Virus record (IMG/VR): IMGVR_UViG_3300046810_000370
Span: 1 to 64,000 of that record
Reading direction: 5' to 3' (one strand)
From: a virus
DNA length: 64,000 nt
This document shows positions 21,800 through 30,063 of the stretch, in pieces. Positions within the stretch are counted from its first letter, which is position 1, and every line of letters starts with the position of its first letter. Below the pieces are notes generated by a model. It saw nothing but the letters and a program-made list of their open reading frames with translations, was not told where the DNA came from and did no database searches. Position numbers and translations under genes: made by a program.

Positions 21800-22109
21800 T
21801 CTCGAAACTCCAGTCTTTCTTTTCTACGAACTTCCTGATGTAAGCCCGTTCCAGGACATCCAGTCCGCCCCAGATTCCGTAGTGCTCGTTGTTGATGAGC
21901 GCGAAGTCGAGGCACTGTTCCCGGAGAGGGCAGACCCTCCCGGTATAGGTGCCGTTACATATGTGCTTGGCCTGGGCCTCGCTGCCGGTACCGTCTCCGA
22001 AGAAATCGTCGTGATCTCTCGTCGGCCGGAACTTCCGGCAGGAGGCTTCCTTTTCAGGATTCCCTCCGCCGTCCCACTCGGGGGCGTTCTTCCGGAGGTG
22101 CATTACCAC
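21729..22109 (-). CDS. WhiB-like iron-sulfur regulator
   Basis: The 126-residue protein has the WhiB pattern: an N-terminal Cys (EASCRKF), then HICNGTYTGRVCPLREQCLD, then the GIWGG turn (EHYGIWGGLDVLERAYIRKF) and a basic helix. Usual WhiB proteins have CxxC followed by C five residues on. Here the second and third Cys are separated by eight residues (CNGTYTGRVC), an unusual insert. Phage WhiB proteins bind host sigma factor and reprogram transcription. It overlaps the Cas4-like and resolvase-like genes. Confidence 0.8.
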   Translation of the reverse strand: MVMHLRKNAPEWDGGGNPEKEASCRKFRPTRDHDDFFGDGTGSEAQAKHICNGTYTGRVCPLREQCLDFALINNEHYGIWGGLDVLERAYIRKFVEKKDWSFESAPSKETLEAVWPDRLAGRDEEE

Positions 22110-22444
22110 GGCAGTATCTCCTCGGCGTCCATTTCCGGATGCGCCAAGGCATGAAGCGCCAGGAAAGTCTCTTCGGACATCGTGATCCAGTTTCTTCCAC
22201 CGGACATCTGAGTCCCGAAGAGCATTTCCCTGCCATCGATCAGGGCCTGCTTCTCTGCGGTAACCAGTTCCTTTTCCTTGAGCGAGTACGATCCCTTACT
22301 GGTGACCTTGTACTCGATCGAGTAATCCGGAGTGCGTACGTCGTTCTTCCGCACCCAACCGTTGCCGCTACCCGCGTTCACCGTCCCGCCGAGGAGTTCC
22401 GCTCCCCGCCGTTCCTGCTTCTGGCTCTTCTTCAACATGTCCAT
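22103..22444 (-). CDS. Holliday junction resolvase-like nuclease
   Basis: KSQKQERRGAELLGGTVNAG, SGNGWVRKNDVRTPDYSIEYK and VTSKGSYSLKEKEL fit the small PD-(D/E)XK resolvase pattern, with E..GG, GSGN, D and ExK. This predicts cutting of branched DNA. The start is the ATG at 22442-22444 (MDMLKK). The first 77 bases overlap the small membrane gene. ALHALAH at 22148-22156 is a CTTCATGCC near-variant of the phage motif. Confidence 0.65.
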   Translation of the reverse strand: MDMLKKSQKQERRGAELLGGTVNAGSGNGWVRKNDVRTPDYSIEYKVTSKGSYSLKEKELVTAEKQALIDGREMLFGTQMSGGRNWITMSEETFLALHALAHPEMDAEEILPW

Positions 22445-22577
22445 AGGAGGTCTCCAGAAGCGTGGCGAGAAGACCGAACTTCTCGTGGGACCGGTCCTGG
22501 CGCCGGGAATACCGGACGCCAAGGACCAGGATGTAAACGGCTGCTATTGCCAGCAGCGCGGAAAGCACGGCCACCAT
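22368..22577 (-). CDS. Small membrane protein
   Basis: MVAVLSALLAIAAVYILVLG is a membrane helix, followed by a basic, then acidic tail. Its ATG shares a base with the RecA-like stop (TGATG). Its 3' end overlaps the resolvase-like gene by 77 bases, so the last 25 residues may be poorly constrained. Function unknown. Confidence 0.5.
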   Translation of the reverse strand: MVAVLSALLAIAAVYILVLGVRYSRRQDRSHEKFGLLATLLETSYGHVEEEPEAGTAGSGTPRRDGERG

Positions 22578-23761
22578 CAGGCGGCCAAAGTATGAAGCCC
22601 GTCGGCCTCTTCCGGCTTGGGCCGCCGGCTGACCTTCTTGGTGCCCTCGTTCTCGGCGGCCGTAAGGTCGTCCTCGGAAATGGAACGCTCGTCGGCGTGC
22701 TGAGACGCGGCGAGGACCTTCTCGTAGAGGAATTCCTGGAGGTCCAGATCCTCTCGGATGGCAGCGAGGGTGTTCTCCTTGCTGTGCCAGCGAAGGACAG
22801 GCTTTCCCTTGTCGTCGTACTCGCCGTTGTCGACCTCGTAGTAAGCGCCCTTGCGCTTGATGACGTCGAAGAGGATTCCCATGATCATGATTTCCTTCGT
22901 GGTGTCGAAATCACCACGGGCGAAATTCAGATAGGGGGCCGAGCGGAAGTAGGCGTCGATGGTGGCGACCTGCTGCGGTGCGGCCGACTTGTTCTTGATG
23001 GTCTTCACCTTGATGACCTGGCCGACGTTCACCTTGCCCTTTCCGGGCCGGGCTTCCTGAATCCACTCGTCGCGCCGGACTTCCACCCGGGTGTAGAACG
23101 CGTAGTTCTTTGCATTTCCACCGGGCGTCGTGGTCGGCGTGCCGTGCGGGGAGAACTTGCCGATGGCGTCGCGGTACTGGTTGATGACGATGCCGAGCAT
23201 GGGGCGGTCGTCGGGGTCGGTCATCGAGCGCTTCGTCGCGGCGCCGGACTTGCGGAAGAACTTGCCGGTGAGGCGGGCGCCGAGGGCCATGGTGGCCTCG
23301 TCCATGTCCTTCTCGGCTTCCTCGTCCGGGATGAGCGCCGGGTAGGAGTCGAGGACGATCATGTCGACCGAGCGGGACGTCGCGAAGTCGAGCATGGTCT
23401 GGTAGGCGAACTCCATGGCCTGGGTGGGGACGACGATGACGCGGTCGTTGTCGACGCCCAGCGCCTCGGCCTGGTCGGTGTCGTAGTGCTCGGCCGCGAC
23501 CCACAGGCAGGTGAAGTTCGGGTCCTTCTTCTGGTTGGCGGCCAGCGTCTTGTAGACGATGAAGGTCTTGCCGTGGGACTCGCGGCCGATGACCTCGACC
23601 CACTGGTTGCCCGGCCAGCCACCGCCGAGGGCGATGTCGAGGGAGAGGGAGCCGGAGGTGAAGCGCTTGGCGACGCGCATCTCGGAGGCGAAGCAGACGG
23701 CGCCGGGGTGCGCCTTGTTGATCTTGGCGAGGAGTGCGAGGGCTTCCTTGTTGACGCTCAA
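22577..23761 (-). CDS. RecA-like recombinase
   Basis: The Walker A loop IGRESHGKT (residues 58-66) takes the place of GPESSGKT in bacterial RecA. MIVLDSYPALIP is the Walker B region, and GIVINQYRD with GGNAKNYAFYTRVEV matches the L1-L2/Q194 region and the GG-x-A-L-K-F-like loop. A C-terminal 120-residue extension is charged. It would pair DNA during recombination or repair of forks. The start is a TTG (23759-23761) overlapping the stop of a 10-codon leader. The protein ends DGLHTLAA, with the phage motif 4 codons from the stop. Confidence 0.85.
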   Translation of the reverse strand: MSVNKEALALLAKINKAHPGAVCFASEMRVAKRFTSGSLSLDIALGGGWPGNQWVEVIGRESHGKTFIVYKTLAANQKKDPNFTCLWVAAEHYDTDQAEALGVDNDRVIVVPTQAMEFAYQTMLDFATSRSVDMIVLDSYPALIPDEEAEKDMDEATMALGARLTGKFFRKSGAATKRSMTDPDDRPMLGIVINQYRDAIGKFSPHGTPTTTPGGNAKNYAFYTRVEVRRDEWIQEARPGKGKVNVGQVIKVKTIKNKSAAPQQVATIDAYFRSAPYLNFARGDFDTTKEIMIMGILFDVIKRKGAYYEVDNGEYDDKGKPVLRWHSKENTLAAIREDLDLQEFLYEKVLAASQHADERSISEDDLTAAENEGTKKVSRRPKPEEADGLHTLAA

Positions 23762-23790
23762 CAGGGGCCCCCGTAGGTATGAAGTCGCAT
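23758..23790 (-). CDS. 10-codon leader ORF with the LHT motif
   Basis: ATG (23788-23790) is preceded by AGGAG at 11-base spacing. The frame reads MRLHTYGGPC and stops at a TGA overlapping the TTG start of the RecA-like gene. CTTCATACC (23776-23784) lies in this frame in the same phase as all other copies. It could set up coupled translation of the weak TTG start. Confidence 0.55.
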   Translation of the reverse strand: MRLHTYGGPC

Positions 23791-23836
23791 GTGTGGTGTT
23801 ACTCCTGATCCGATAGCGCGGAAGCGATAACGAAGA

Positions 23837-23877
23837 ACCGGTAGTCCCTATACCATAACGGCGAAGGAACTACCGGT
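23837..23877 (-). terminator. Hairpin in the gap before the RecA-like gene
   Basis: ACCGGTAGT (23837-23845) pairs with ACTACCGGT (23869-23877) around a 23-base loop. It lies about 34 bases after the stop of the nuclease gene. Terminator is the simplest reading; a leader attenuator is possible. The rest of the 120-base gap is AT-richer than its surroundings and shows no convincing promoter. Confidence 0.55.
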
Positions 23878-23910
23878 CCACTCATGTATCAACTAGTTGA
23901 TGAAGATCTT

Positions 23911-24294
23911 TTAGCGGATTTCCCGAGGCCACGGGGGCAGCGGCTTCTTCCCGTTGCCGTCCCAGGGAGCCATCCACTGCTGCTCGATGAGATGGGTGAC
24001 GAGGTCCCGGCCGTCAGGCAGGGCCACGGTCGCGAGGTACCGGCCGCCGTACTTGTCGGGGTCGATGTCACGTCCCTGCTTGTGCGAGCGAAGGACGACA
24101 CGACTGCCCAGAGGAAGGAGCGCGGACAGGTTGGCCCCCGCTTCCTTGCCGCCCGGGTCTTTCAACTCCCGAGCGTTGCCGCCATGCAGACGGACGTGAA
24201 AGTCGTGCTTCCAGGTGTCGAGACCCAGGTCCAGGTCGACGGTGATGGTGTCGCCGTCATGGACGCCGGTGACGATGGCGCCGTACTCGTACAT
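23911..24294 (-). CDS. SNase-like (micrococcal nuclease-fold) protein
   Basis: MYEYGAIVTGVHDGDTITVD carries the DGDT metal motif of thermonucleases. HVRLHGGNARELKDPGGKEA holds the Arg and Glu (normally R..G.DAPE), with NARE in place of DAPE. LPLGSRVVLRSHKQGRDIDP and GRYLATVALPDGRDL complete the OB-fold. It probably cuts DNA or RNA; the altered DAPE site leaves activity unsure. There is no signal peptide, so it acts inside the cell. It is coupled to the nrdJ stop (TGATG). Confidence 0.7.
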   Translation of the reverse strand: MYEYGAIVTGVHDGDTITVDLDLGLDTWKHDFHVRLHGGNARELKDPGGKEAGANLSALLPLGSRVVLRSHKQGRDIDPDKYGGRYLATVALPDGRDLVTHLIEQQWMAPWDGNGKKPLPPWPREIR

Positions 24295-26246
24295 CAGTTG
24301 CTCACCAGGTCGACTACCTCGCAGCCGCCGGCTGCCGAGCAGGCCAGTTCCTGGGAGCCCACGGTCTGGTCGTAGGTCTCGTAGAAGGCCAGGTCGGACC
24401 ACTCGACGCGGTACTCCTTGGCGACCTGGGCCTCGTACTCCTCCTGCGTGATCTCCGTGTACGGCGCCTGCACGTAGGTGTGGTCGCTGTACGGGAGGAA
24501 GGAGACACCGGAGATCTCGTCCAGGTGCTCCCAGACCCACTCGCCGACCTCGGCCCACTCGTGCTCGCGCACCGAGATGGTCACCGAAGGCTTGTGCTCG
24601 CACCAGAACCGCTGGTACGTCAGCCAGATCTCCAGGTGCTCGATCGCGGAGACGTCCTCACGCACCAGGGCGTTGTCGCCGGCTCGCTGGGGGAAGGTGA
24701 ACACCCACGCGGAGGAGTTGTAGGCGTCCTCCTCGTGCGGGATCCCGGCGTCGAGCATCACGAACGCGATGGGGTCCTTCTTGTCCACTCGCACGCGCCG
24801 CTCGTAGAAGCGGGCGTGCTTGGTATGAAGCCCGGACTCGCAGTCGACCAACTGGGAGACGGTGCCGGAGGGCTTCACACAGGTGATCGCGTCCGAGGAC
24901 GGGATGCCGATGCGCTGGGCCTCCGTCTCGTTGGCGACGCGTGCCGTCAGGCGAAGGTCGGTCAGCGCGAGGGACGTCAGTCCGTTGCCAGCACTGCCGT
25001 TGGTGTACTGGTTGCCGAAGACGCCGGTGAGGCTGACGCCGAGGAGTCGCTCCTCCTCCGCGTTCTTGCGCCACTCCTCACGCAGGTACGGGTAGTCCGT
25101 CAGCGTGCTCTGCCAGGTGCCGAGGATGGCCGCCAGGCGTACCTTGCGCTCCAGGTCCTCGACGGTGTCCTCCGGCCGGACGACGACCTCGGACAAGTTA
25201 CAGAAGGAGAAGGGACGCAAAATGATCTCGCTGCACGGGTTGGTCCCGTAGTCGGTGTCAGCCGACCGGTGCCCGTACTCAGCAGCCTGCCGCTGGGCTG
25301 CACCACGGTGGAAGATGCCACGCTCACCCGAGCCGGACGCGACGATCGAGTCCCACTCCTGGTTGAAGTCCTCGTAGCGCATGCCGTCGTAGTAGACGGC
25401 GGAGTTGTTGGCCAGAGCGCGGTAGCCGTGGTCCTTCCACCACTCCCCCGCCTTCGCCTGCGCCATCTCCTGGTCGTCCAGGTCGGACAGGCTGATCATC
25501 GCCGAGCGCCGGACGCCACCGACCACGACGACGCTGGCTATCTTGCAGGCCAGGTCGTGGACCTCGATCGGGCGGAACTTGCGGCCCTTGGCGCCCTCGA
25601 ACAGGTCGACGGTGAACTGGAAGAGGTCTGCGAGCGGACCCGGGCCGGAGGCTCGCCCTCCGAAGGTATGAAGCCGGGCGCCGGCCGGGCGCACCTTGGA
25701 CAGGTCCCAGTCGACGCGCTCGCCGTTCCACAAGGAGGTGAGCAGCGCGCGGAAGGCCAGGCCCCAGCCCTCCTTGGAGTCCTCGACGGGGATGTAGACG
25801 GCCTCGTTGTACTCGATGACCTCGGGGACGGCCGGGAGTTGGTCGGTGTAGCGGCGTTCGACCGAGTAACCGACCCCGGTGCCGTTCATGAGGATGTAGA
25901 GGAGTTCGTCCAGGGCGCGCGGATCCTGCAACGGCAGGTAACTGCAATTGAATCCGGCGATGTTCGAGCGGTCCAGCGCGGCGCCAGCAGTCATCACCGC
26001 GCGCATGGACGGCATGACCTCGTGGGTGAGGACGGCCTGACGGATGGCCTCGACGTCCTCCTGCTCGGGGACGTAGTCGTGCTTGTTCTTCAACTGGCCG
26101 AGCATGAAGTCGACGTAGCGGTCGACCGTCTCGGTCCAGGTCTCGCGTCGGTTGCGCTCCTCGTCCCAGCGGGCGTATCGCGACTTGGCGATGAAGGAGC
26201 GGTAGGGGTCGGCGATGTCGCCGGCAGGGGTGAGCAGGGAGGTCAC
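24294..26246 (-). CDS. nrdJ: Class II (B12-dependent) ribonucleotide reductase
   Basis: The 650 residues match adenosylcobalamin-dependent ribonucleoside-triphosphate reductases. Active-site residues are Cys101 (GFNCSYLP), Cys338 and Glu340 (TNPCSEIILRP), and Cys349 (FSFCNLSEV). The 338/340/349 spacing equals 408/410/419 of the Lactobacillus leichmannii enzyme. The C-terminal CSAAGGC supplies the redox Cys pair. It makes dNTP precursors. Two CTTCATACC copies occur at normally conserved places, RLHTFGGRASG and SGLHTKHARFYERR. The start is GTG (26244-26246), following a 37-base gap with a weak ribosome site. Confidence 0.9.
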   Translation of the reverse strand: MTSLLTPAGDIADPYRSFIAKSRYARWDEERNRRETWTETVDRYVDFMLGQLKNKHDYVPEQEDVEAIRQAVLTHEVMPSMRAVMTAGAALDRSNIAGFNCSYLPLQDPRALDELLYILMNGTGVGYSVERRYTDQLPAVPEVIEYNEAVYIPVEDSKEGWGLAFRALLTSLWNGERVDWDLSKVRPAGARLHTFGGRASGPGPLADLFQFTVDLFEGAKGRKFRPIEVHDLACKIASVVVVGGVRRSAMISLSDLDDQEMAQAKAGEWWKDHGYRALANNSAVYYDGMRYEDFNQEWDSIVASGSGERGIFHRGAAQRQAAEYGHRSADTDYGTNPCSEIILRPFSFCNLSEVVVRPEDTVEDLERKVRLAAILGTWQSTLTDYPYLREEWRKNAEEERLLGVSLTGVFGNQYTNGSAGNGLTSLALTDLRLTARVANETEAQRIGIPSSDAITCVKPSGTVSQLVDCESGLHTKHARFYERRVRVDKKDPIAFVMLDAGIPHEEDAYNSSAWVFTFPQRAGDNALVREDVSAIEHLEIWLTYQRFWCEHKPSVTISVREHEWAEVGEWVWEHLDEISGVSFLPYSDHTYVQAPYTEITQEEYEAQVAKEYRVEWSDLAFYETYDQTVGSQELACSAAGGCEVVDLVSN

Positions 26247-26283
26247 CAGGAAGTCCGTTCGTCGTAAAAGGAAGAGGGGTGCG

Positions 26284-26733
26284 TCAGACGGTGCCGTCGG
26301 CGCGGATGATCGTGCCGGGCTTGTAGTTGCTCCGGCCTCCCGCTCCCCCACTCGCGGTCTGCTTGGCCGGGGTCGACGGGGTCGACTTGTCTCCGGACGG
26401 CAGTCCTGCGGTGGTCTGGGTGAAGCGGGGGTTGTAGCCGCACGTGTAGCACTGGGCCATGGCGTTGGGATGGCCGTGGGGCTTGAAGTACTCGCCGCCC
26501 TGGCAGTCAGGGCAGCGGGTGTCCTGCTTGGCCACCATGGCGCGGGCCGGCGCGCGGCCCTCGGTATGAAGTGGCACTGTCTGCTCGGGCTGCTGCTGGG
26601 TGGGGTAGGGCTGCTGCCCGGAGGCCCACCAGGGGGTGTTGGTCTGCTGCTGGGGCGCCGGCGCGGCGGCCGGGGCCGGGGCGGCCGGTCGAGCGGCCCC
26701 GCCTCCCAGTTTGTTGGCCCAGAAGTTACTCAC
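26284..26733 (-). CDS. Zinc-ribbon protein with disordered N-terminus
   Basis: The GTG start (26731-26733) overlaps the upstream stop region and reads VSNFWANKLGGGAARPAAPA. The first 65 residues are Pro/Ala/Gln-rich. The C-terminal half has CPDCQGG, then CYTCGYNPRF 25 residues later, a typical zinc ribbon. The phage motif (26563-26571, PLHTEG) is in the linker. A nucleic-acid-binding helper for the replication genes is plausible. Confidence 0.6.
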   Translation of the reverse strand: MSNFWANKLGGGAARPAAPAPAAAPAPQQQTNTPWWASGQQPYPTQQQPEQTVPLHTEGRAPARAMVAKQDTRCPDCQGGEYFKPHGHPNAMAQCYTCGYNPRFTQTTAGLPSGDKSTPSTPAKQTASGGAGGRSNYKPGTIIRADGTV

Positions 26734-27193
26734 CGAATTGCACTCCGTCCGCGTACGTGATGATTCCCATGTCGAGCAGGTTGGCGAGGACTGCCACCAT
26801 TCCGGCACGCAGTACGGAGGAATGATGCCGTTGGAGAGCGACGGCCGTTTCCTCGTCCGCTGAAATGCCAGAGTTAACCAGCATAGCCGAAGCAGTAATG
26901 CCGGAAACTAGTGGACCGAGGAGGTCCAGCATTTCCTTCAGCGGGAGGACCTGCGCGAGCCTTTCGTGGCTGGCCCGGTGTTCCATTTCGGCGACGTCGG
27001 GGCTGTCCGGGTGCAGTTTCATGAGCGGGATCATCTGCGGGACCTGCGGGCACGGGACGATGTCCCAGAGGAGACGCTTCACGAGCATCTCCGGGGTGAA
27101 GAGGTCCACCTGCGGACCGTCGTCGAGGTCGTCGAGGTCGTCGAATACCCCGGGGTCGTTGTCGTCCTTGTTCTTGCGGTTGAAGATGCCCAT
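26726..27193 (-). CDS. Unknown acidic helical protein
   Basis: MGIFNRKNKDDNDPGVFDDL leads into an Asp-rich segment (DDLDDLDDGPQVDLF), then a helical domain of about 110 residues with few charged positions. It is directly downstream of the DNA polymerase gene (the polymerase stop abuts its ATG on the other side). It could be a polymerase accessory protein; there is no motif to support that. Confidence 0.55.
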   Translation of the reverse strand: MGIFNRKNKDDNDPGVFDDLDDLDDGPQVDLFTPEMLVKRLLWDIVPCPQVPQMIPLMKLHPDSPDVAEMEHRASHERLAQVLPLKEMLDLLGPLVSGITASAMLVNSGISADEETAVALQRHHSSVLRAGMVAVLANLLDMGIITYADGVQFGE

Positions 27194-29173
27194 CTACTTT
27201 GCCTCCGACCAGCGGTCCACGATCTTCACGTCGGAAGACAGCGGAACCTTCAGCAGTTTCTGGATGTCCTCGCCGAGCATGGCTTCCTTCACCAGGCCGG
27301 CTGCTTCCTCGGCCCGGTCCTCCGGGGCCAGGACCACGAGTTCGTCGTGGACCGAGAGGATCAGGCGGATCTCGTCCGGCAGGATGTTGTTCAGCCGGAT
27401 CATCGCCAGTTTGATCAGGTCGGCCGCGCTCCCCTGGATCAGGGAGTTCACTGCCTGACGCTCGGCTCCCATTCGCAGGCCATTCGACTGCGAGAGGATG
27501 AGCGGAAGGCGGCGCTTACGGCCGAGGAGCGTGCGGATGTAGGGCGGGCGCCGCGAGCGGCAGACCCGTACGACCTCTTCCTTGAACCGGTAGATCTCCG
27601 GGAACAACTTCTGGTGCATCTCCATGAAGCGCTTGGCGTCCTTGACGGAGATCTTCGCCATGCTGGCGACCTTGTCCGGGCCGGCGCCGTACACCACGGC
27701 AAAGTTGATTCCCTTGGCGACCTGGCGGAAGTCGATGCACTCCCGGTCGCCTTCCTTGACCCTGCGGATGAATTCCTGGGGGTCCACTCCCATAAGCGCG
27801 GCAGCGGTTGCCGAGTGGGGGTCGACGCCGTTGTGGAATCCCTTGTAGAGGTCGCCTCGGCCAATGAAGTGGGCGAGGACCACGAGTTCGATCTGCCCGT
27901 AGTCCGCGACGACCAGTTTGTATCCGGCCGGCGCGACGAACAGGCCACGAATCCGCTTACCGAGTTCTGTGTCCGGGCGCGGGATGTTCTGGAGGTTGGG
28001 TTCCCGGCAGGAGAATCGTCCGGTCACCGTGCCGTACTGGACGAAGTCGGCGTGGATGCGGCCGTCGAAGATGCGGGTGGGCTTCTTCGGGTCGCCTTCG
28101 ACGCCGAGGTAGGACAGCGGGTAGTCGAGCAGCTTGCTGACTTCGGCGTACTCCAGCAGCTTCTTGACGACCGCGTTGTTCTCGTGCTTCTCCAGGCTGT
28201 CGGCGTCGGTGGAGTAGTCCTTCCACTCCAGCGCCTGGCCGGACTCGCGCTTCTTCTTGCCGCCGTCGGTCGGCTTGGTGGGCTTGAGTCCCTGACCGCC
28301 GTCCTTCTTGGGGGCGTACAGGACCTGGGCCTTCTGGGCCGGGGCGTTGAGGTTGAACTGCTGGCCGGCCGCGCGGTAGATGTCGGCCTCGATGTCCACG
28401 AGGCGGGCGCTCATGTCGCGCACCAACTCCTGCATGGCCATCTGGTCGACGGGCGCGCCGGTGATGCCCATGTCGAGGAGCACGCCGAGGACGTCCTCTT
28501 CCAGGCGCCGTACGTTGATCAGGCCCTGGTCGTGGATACGCTTCTGGAACTTCTTCCAGAGCAGCCAGGTGTACTTCGCGTCCATGAACGCGTAGTGCGC
28601 GACCTTGGAGAAGGGGTGCGCCTCAACACACTTCCCGACGTTCTCCGTGTCGTAGTCGACCTTGTAGTAGCGCTTGACGAGGTCCTTGAGACCCTTCTGC
28701 TTCATGTTCTCGTCGAGCAGCCACTGGAGCACGATGGTGTCGCTGTACTGCGGCGGGGCTATCTCTCCCCAGTACTTCGCGGTCGAGATCAGGTCGAAGG
28801 TCGCGTTGTGCGCGATCTTGATCTTGTCCTCGGCGAAGAACAGCGGCTTGAGGATGGAGAACACCTCGGAGGGGAGCATCTGCTCCGGCGGGGCGTCGTA
28901 GACGGCCGGGATGGGGTCGAACTTCCCGGTGGTCCGGTTCTTCTTCTTCGTGCCCTTGCTGATCAGCACGTCGCCGTTGGGGTGACCGAACGGGATGGCC
29001 ACGGCCTCACCGTCGGCGGCCAGGCTCATCCAGTTGGCGACATTCTGGGTCGGGACGTTGCGGTTGGGGCCGAACGTCTCGATGTCGAAGGAGAAGGCCG
29101 GGCGCTCCATGAAGCGCTCGACCACGGTATGAAGTCGGTCAGGGGTGAGGATGACGGAGTGGCGGATGCTCAT
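27194..29173 (-). CDS. DNA polymerase I (family A) with 3'-5' exonuclease
   Basis: Exonuclease motifs: FSFDIETFG (Asp30, Glu32), AHNATFDLIS, and YAFMDAKYTW. Polymerase motifs: VVADYGQIELVVLAHF (motif A), RQVAKGINFAVVYGAG (O-helix) and LSVHDELVVLAP (motif C). There is no 5'-3' exonuclease domain, as usual in phage enzymes (659 residues). It is the replicative polymerase. CTTCATACC (29126-29134) falls at residues 14-16 (DRLHTVVERF), ahead of the exonuclease core. Confidence 0.95.
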   Translation of the reverse strand: MSIRHSVILTPDRLHTVVERFMERPAFSFDIETFGPNRNVPTQNVANWMSLAADGEAVAIPFGHPNGDVLISKGTKKKNRTTGKFDPIPAVYDAPPEQMLPSEVFSILKPLFFAEDKIKIAHNATFDLISTAKYWGEIAPPQYSDTIVLQWLLDENMKQKGLKDLVKRYYKVDYDTENVGKCVEAHPFSKVAHYAFMDAKYTWLLWKKFQKRIHDQGLINVRRLEEDVLGVLLDMGITGAPVDQMAMQELVRDMSARLVDIEADIYRAAGQQFNLNAPAQKAQVLYAPKKDGGQGLKPTKPTDGGKKKRESGQALEWKDYSTDADSLEKHENNAVVKKLLEYAEVSKLLDYPLSYLGVEGDPKKPTRIFDGRIHADFVQYGTVTGRFSCREPNLQNIPRPDTELGKRIRGLFVAPAGYKLVVADYGQIELVVLAHFIGRGDLYKGFHNGVDPHSATAAALMGVDPQEFIRRVKEGDRECIDFRQVAKGINFAVVYGAGPDKVASMAKISVKDAKRFMEMHQKLFPEIYRFKEEVVRVCRSRRPPYIRTLLGRKRRLPLILSQSNGLRMGAERQAVNSLIQGSAADLIKLAMIRLNNILPDEIRLILSVHDELVVLAPEDRAEEAAGLVKEAMLGEDIQKLLKVPLSSDVKIVDRWSEAK

Positions 29174-29256
29174 CGGACGACGACCTCCTGGTGGTGTGGT
29201 GGGGAAGCTGAGGGGGAGGCCCCGGCGTGGTGCCAGAACCTCCCCCAGGAGGCCGA

Positions 29257-30063
29257 TCAGTCGTTCAGGATCTCGCGGGCTATCTGCTTGAGTTCGCTGC
29301 GCGAGTTCACCTGGAGCACGTCCTCGTCGTAGGCCTTGGAGTCGAACTCCTCCAGGTCCTGCTCGTCGAGGGGCTCGATGTCCCAGTCGTCGAGGAGGTC
29401 CCGCTCCTTGACCGGGGTGATGTAGTAGTTGGTCTTGTTGTTCTTGCTCTCCTTGCGGACGGAGAAGTACAGGTCGTCCCGGTTGATCGGGGCGGTCTTC
29501 TTGTCCTTGGAGTAGTTCTTGAGGATGTCCGCGACCATCGGGCCGAACTGCCAGATCTTGACCTGCGGGTCCTCGGGGTCGGTGAAGTCGACCACGTTGA
29601 AGCAGACCTGCTGGGACGGCTTGTCACCCGCGTCGTCGCACAGCGGGCACCGGGCCTCCAGGCACGTCCAGGACCGCTTCCCCTTGCGCTCGATCCAGTG
29701 CTGGAGGAAGACCAGGAACGGCTCCTCGTCGAGGATCTTCACGACGACGGACTCGTTGGTGACCTTGAAGTTCTCCGGGAAGCCGGAGGTCTGGGACTTG
29801 GTCTTCTCGTACGAACCCCAGCCCTTGCCGCCCACCTTCGGGGCAGGCTCATCGTCCTCGTCGTCCGCCTGGGAACGGCGCGAGCGGCGGGAGGTGTCGG
29901 CCTCCTCGGTATGAAGCGCGTCGCGGCGGGAGCCACGTCGGGAGCCACGGGCCGGCCGCTCGGTCTCCTCCTCGGCGTAGCCGTGCTCCTCCTGCTCCTC
30001 GTCGGCGGGGGTGTAGGCCTCGGTGGACGCGGCGGTGCGGCGACGGGTGAGGGTGCGGGCCAT
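29257..30063 (-). CDS. Zinc-containing protein, candidate single-strand DNA-binding protein
   Basis: The basic, disordered N-terminus (about 100 residues: TLTRRRTAAS, GSRRGSRRDALHTEEADT) precedes a globular domain with WTCLEARCPLCDDAGDKPSQ and VCFNVVDF. That is a CxxC pair plus outlying Cys within beta strands. An acidic tail follows (LLDDWDIEPLDEQDLEEFDS). Zinc-stabilised OB-fold, acidic tail and position just upstream of the polymerase gene recall T4 gp32-type SSB. The assignment is inference. The motif copy at 29908-29916 is in the disordered part. Confidence 0.45.
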   Translation of the reverse strand: MARTLTRRRTAASTEAYTPADEEQEEHGYAEEETERPARGSRRGSRRDALHTEEADTSRRSRRSQADDEDDEPAPKVGGKGWGSYEKTKSQTSGFPENFKVTNESVVVKILDEEPFLVFLQHWIERKGKRSWTCLEARCPLCDDAGDKPSQQVCFNVVDFTDPEDPQVKIWQFGPMVADILKNYSKDKKTAPINRDDLYFSVRKESKNNKTNYYITPVKERDLLDDWDIEPLDEQDLEEFDSKAYDEDVLQVNSRSELKQIAREILND

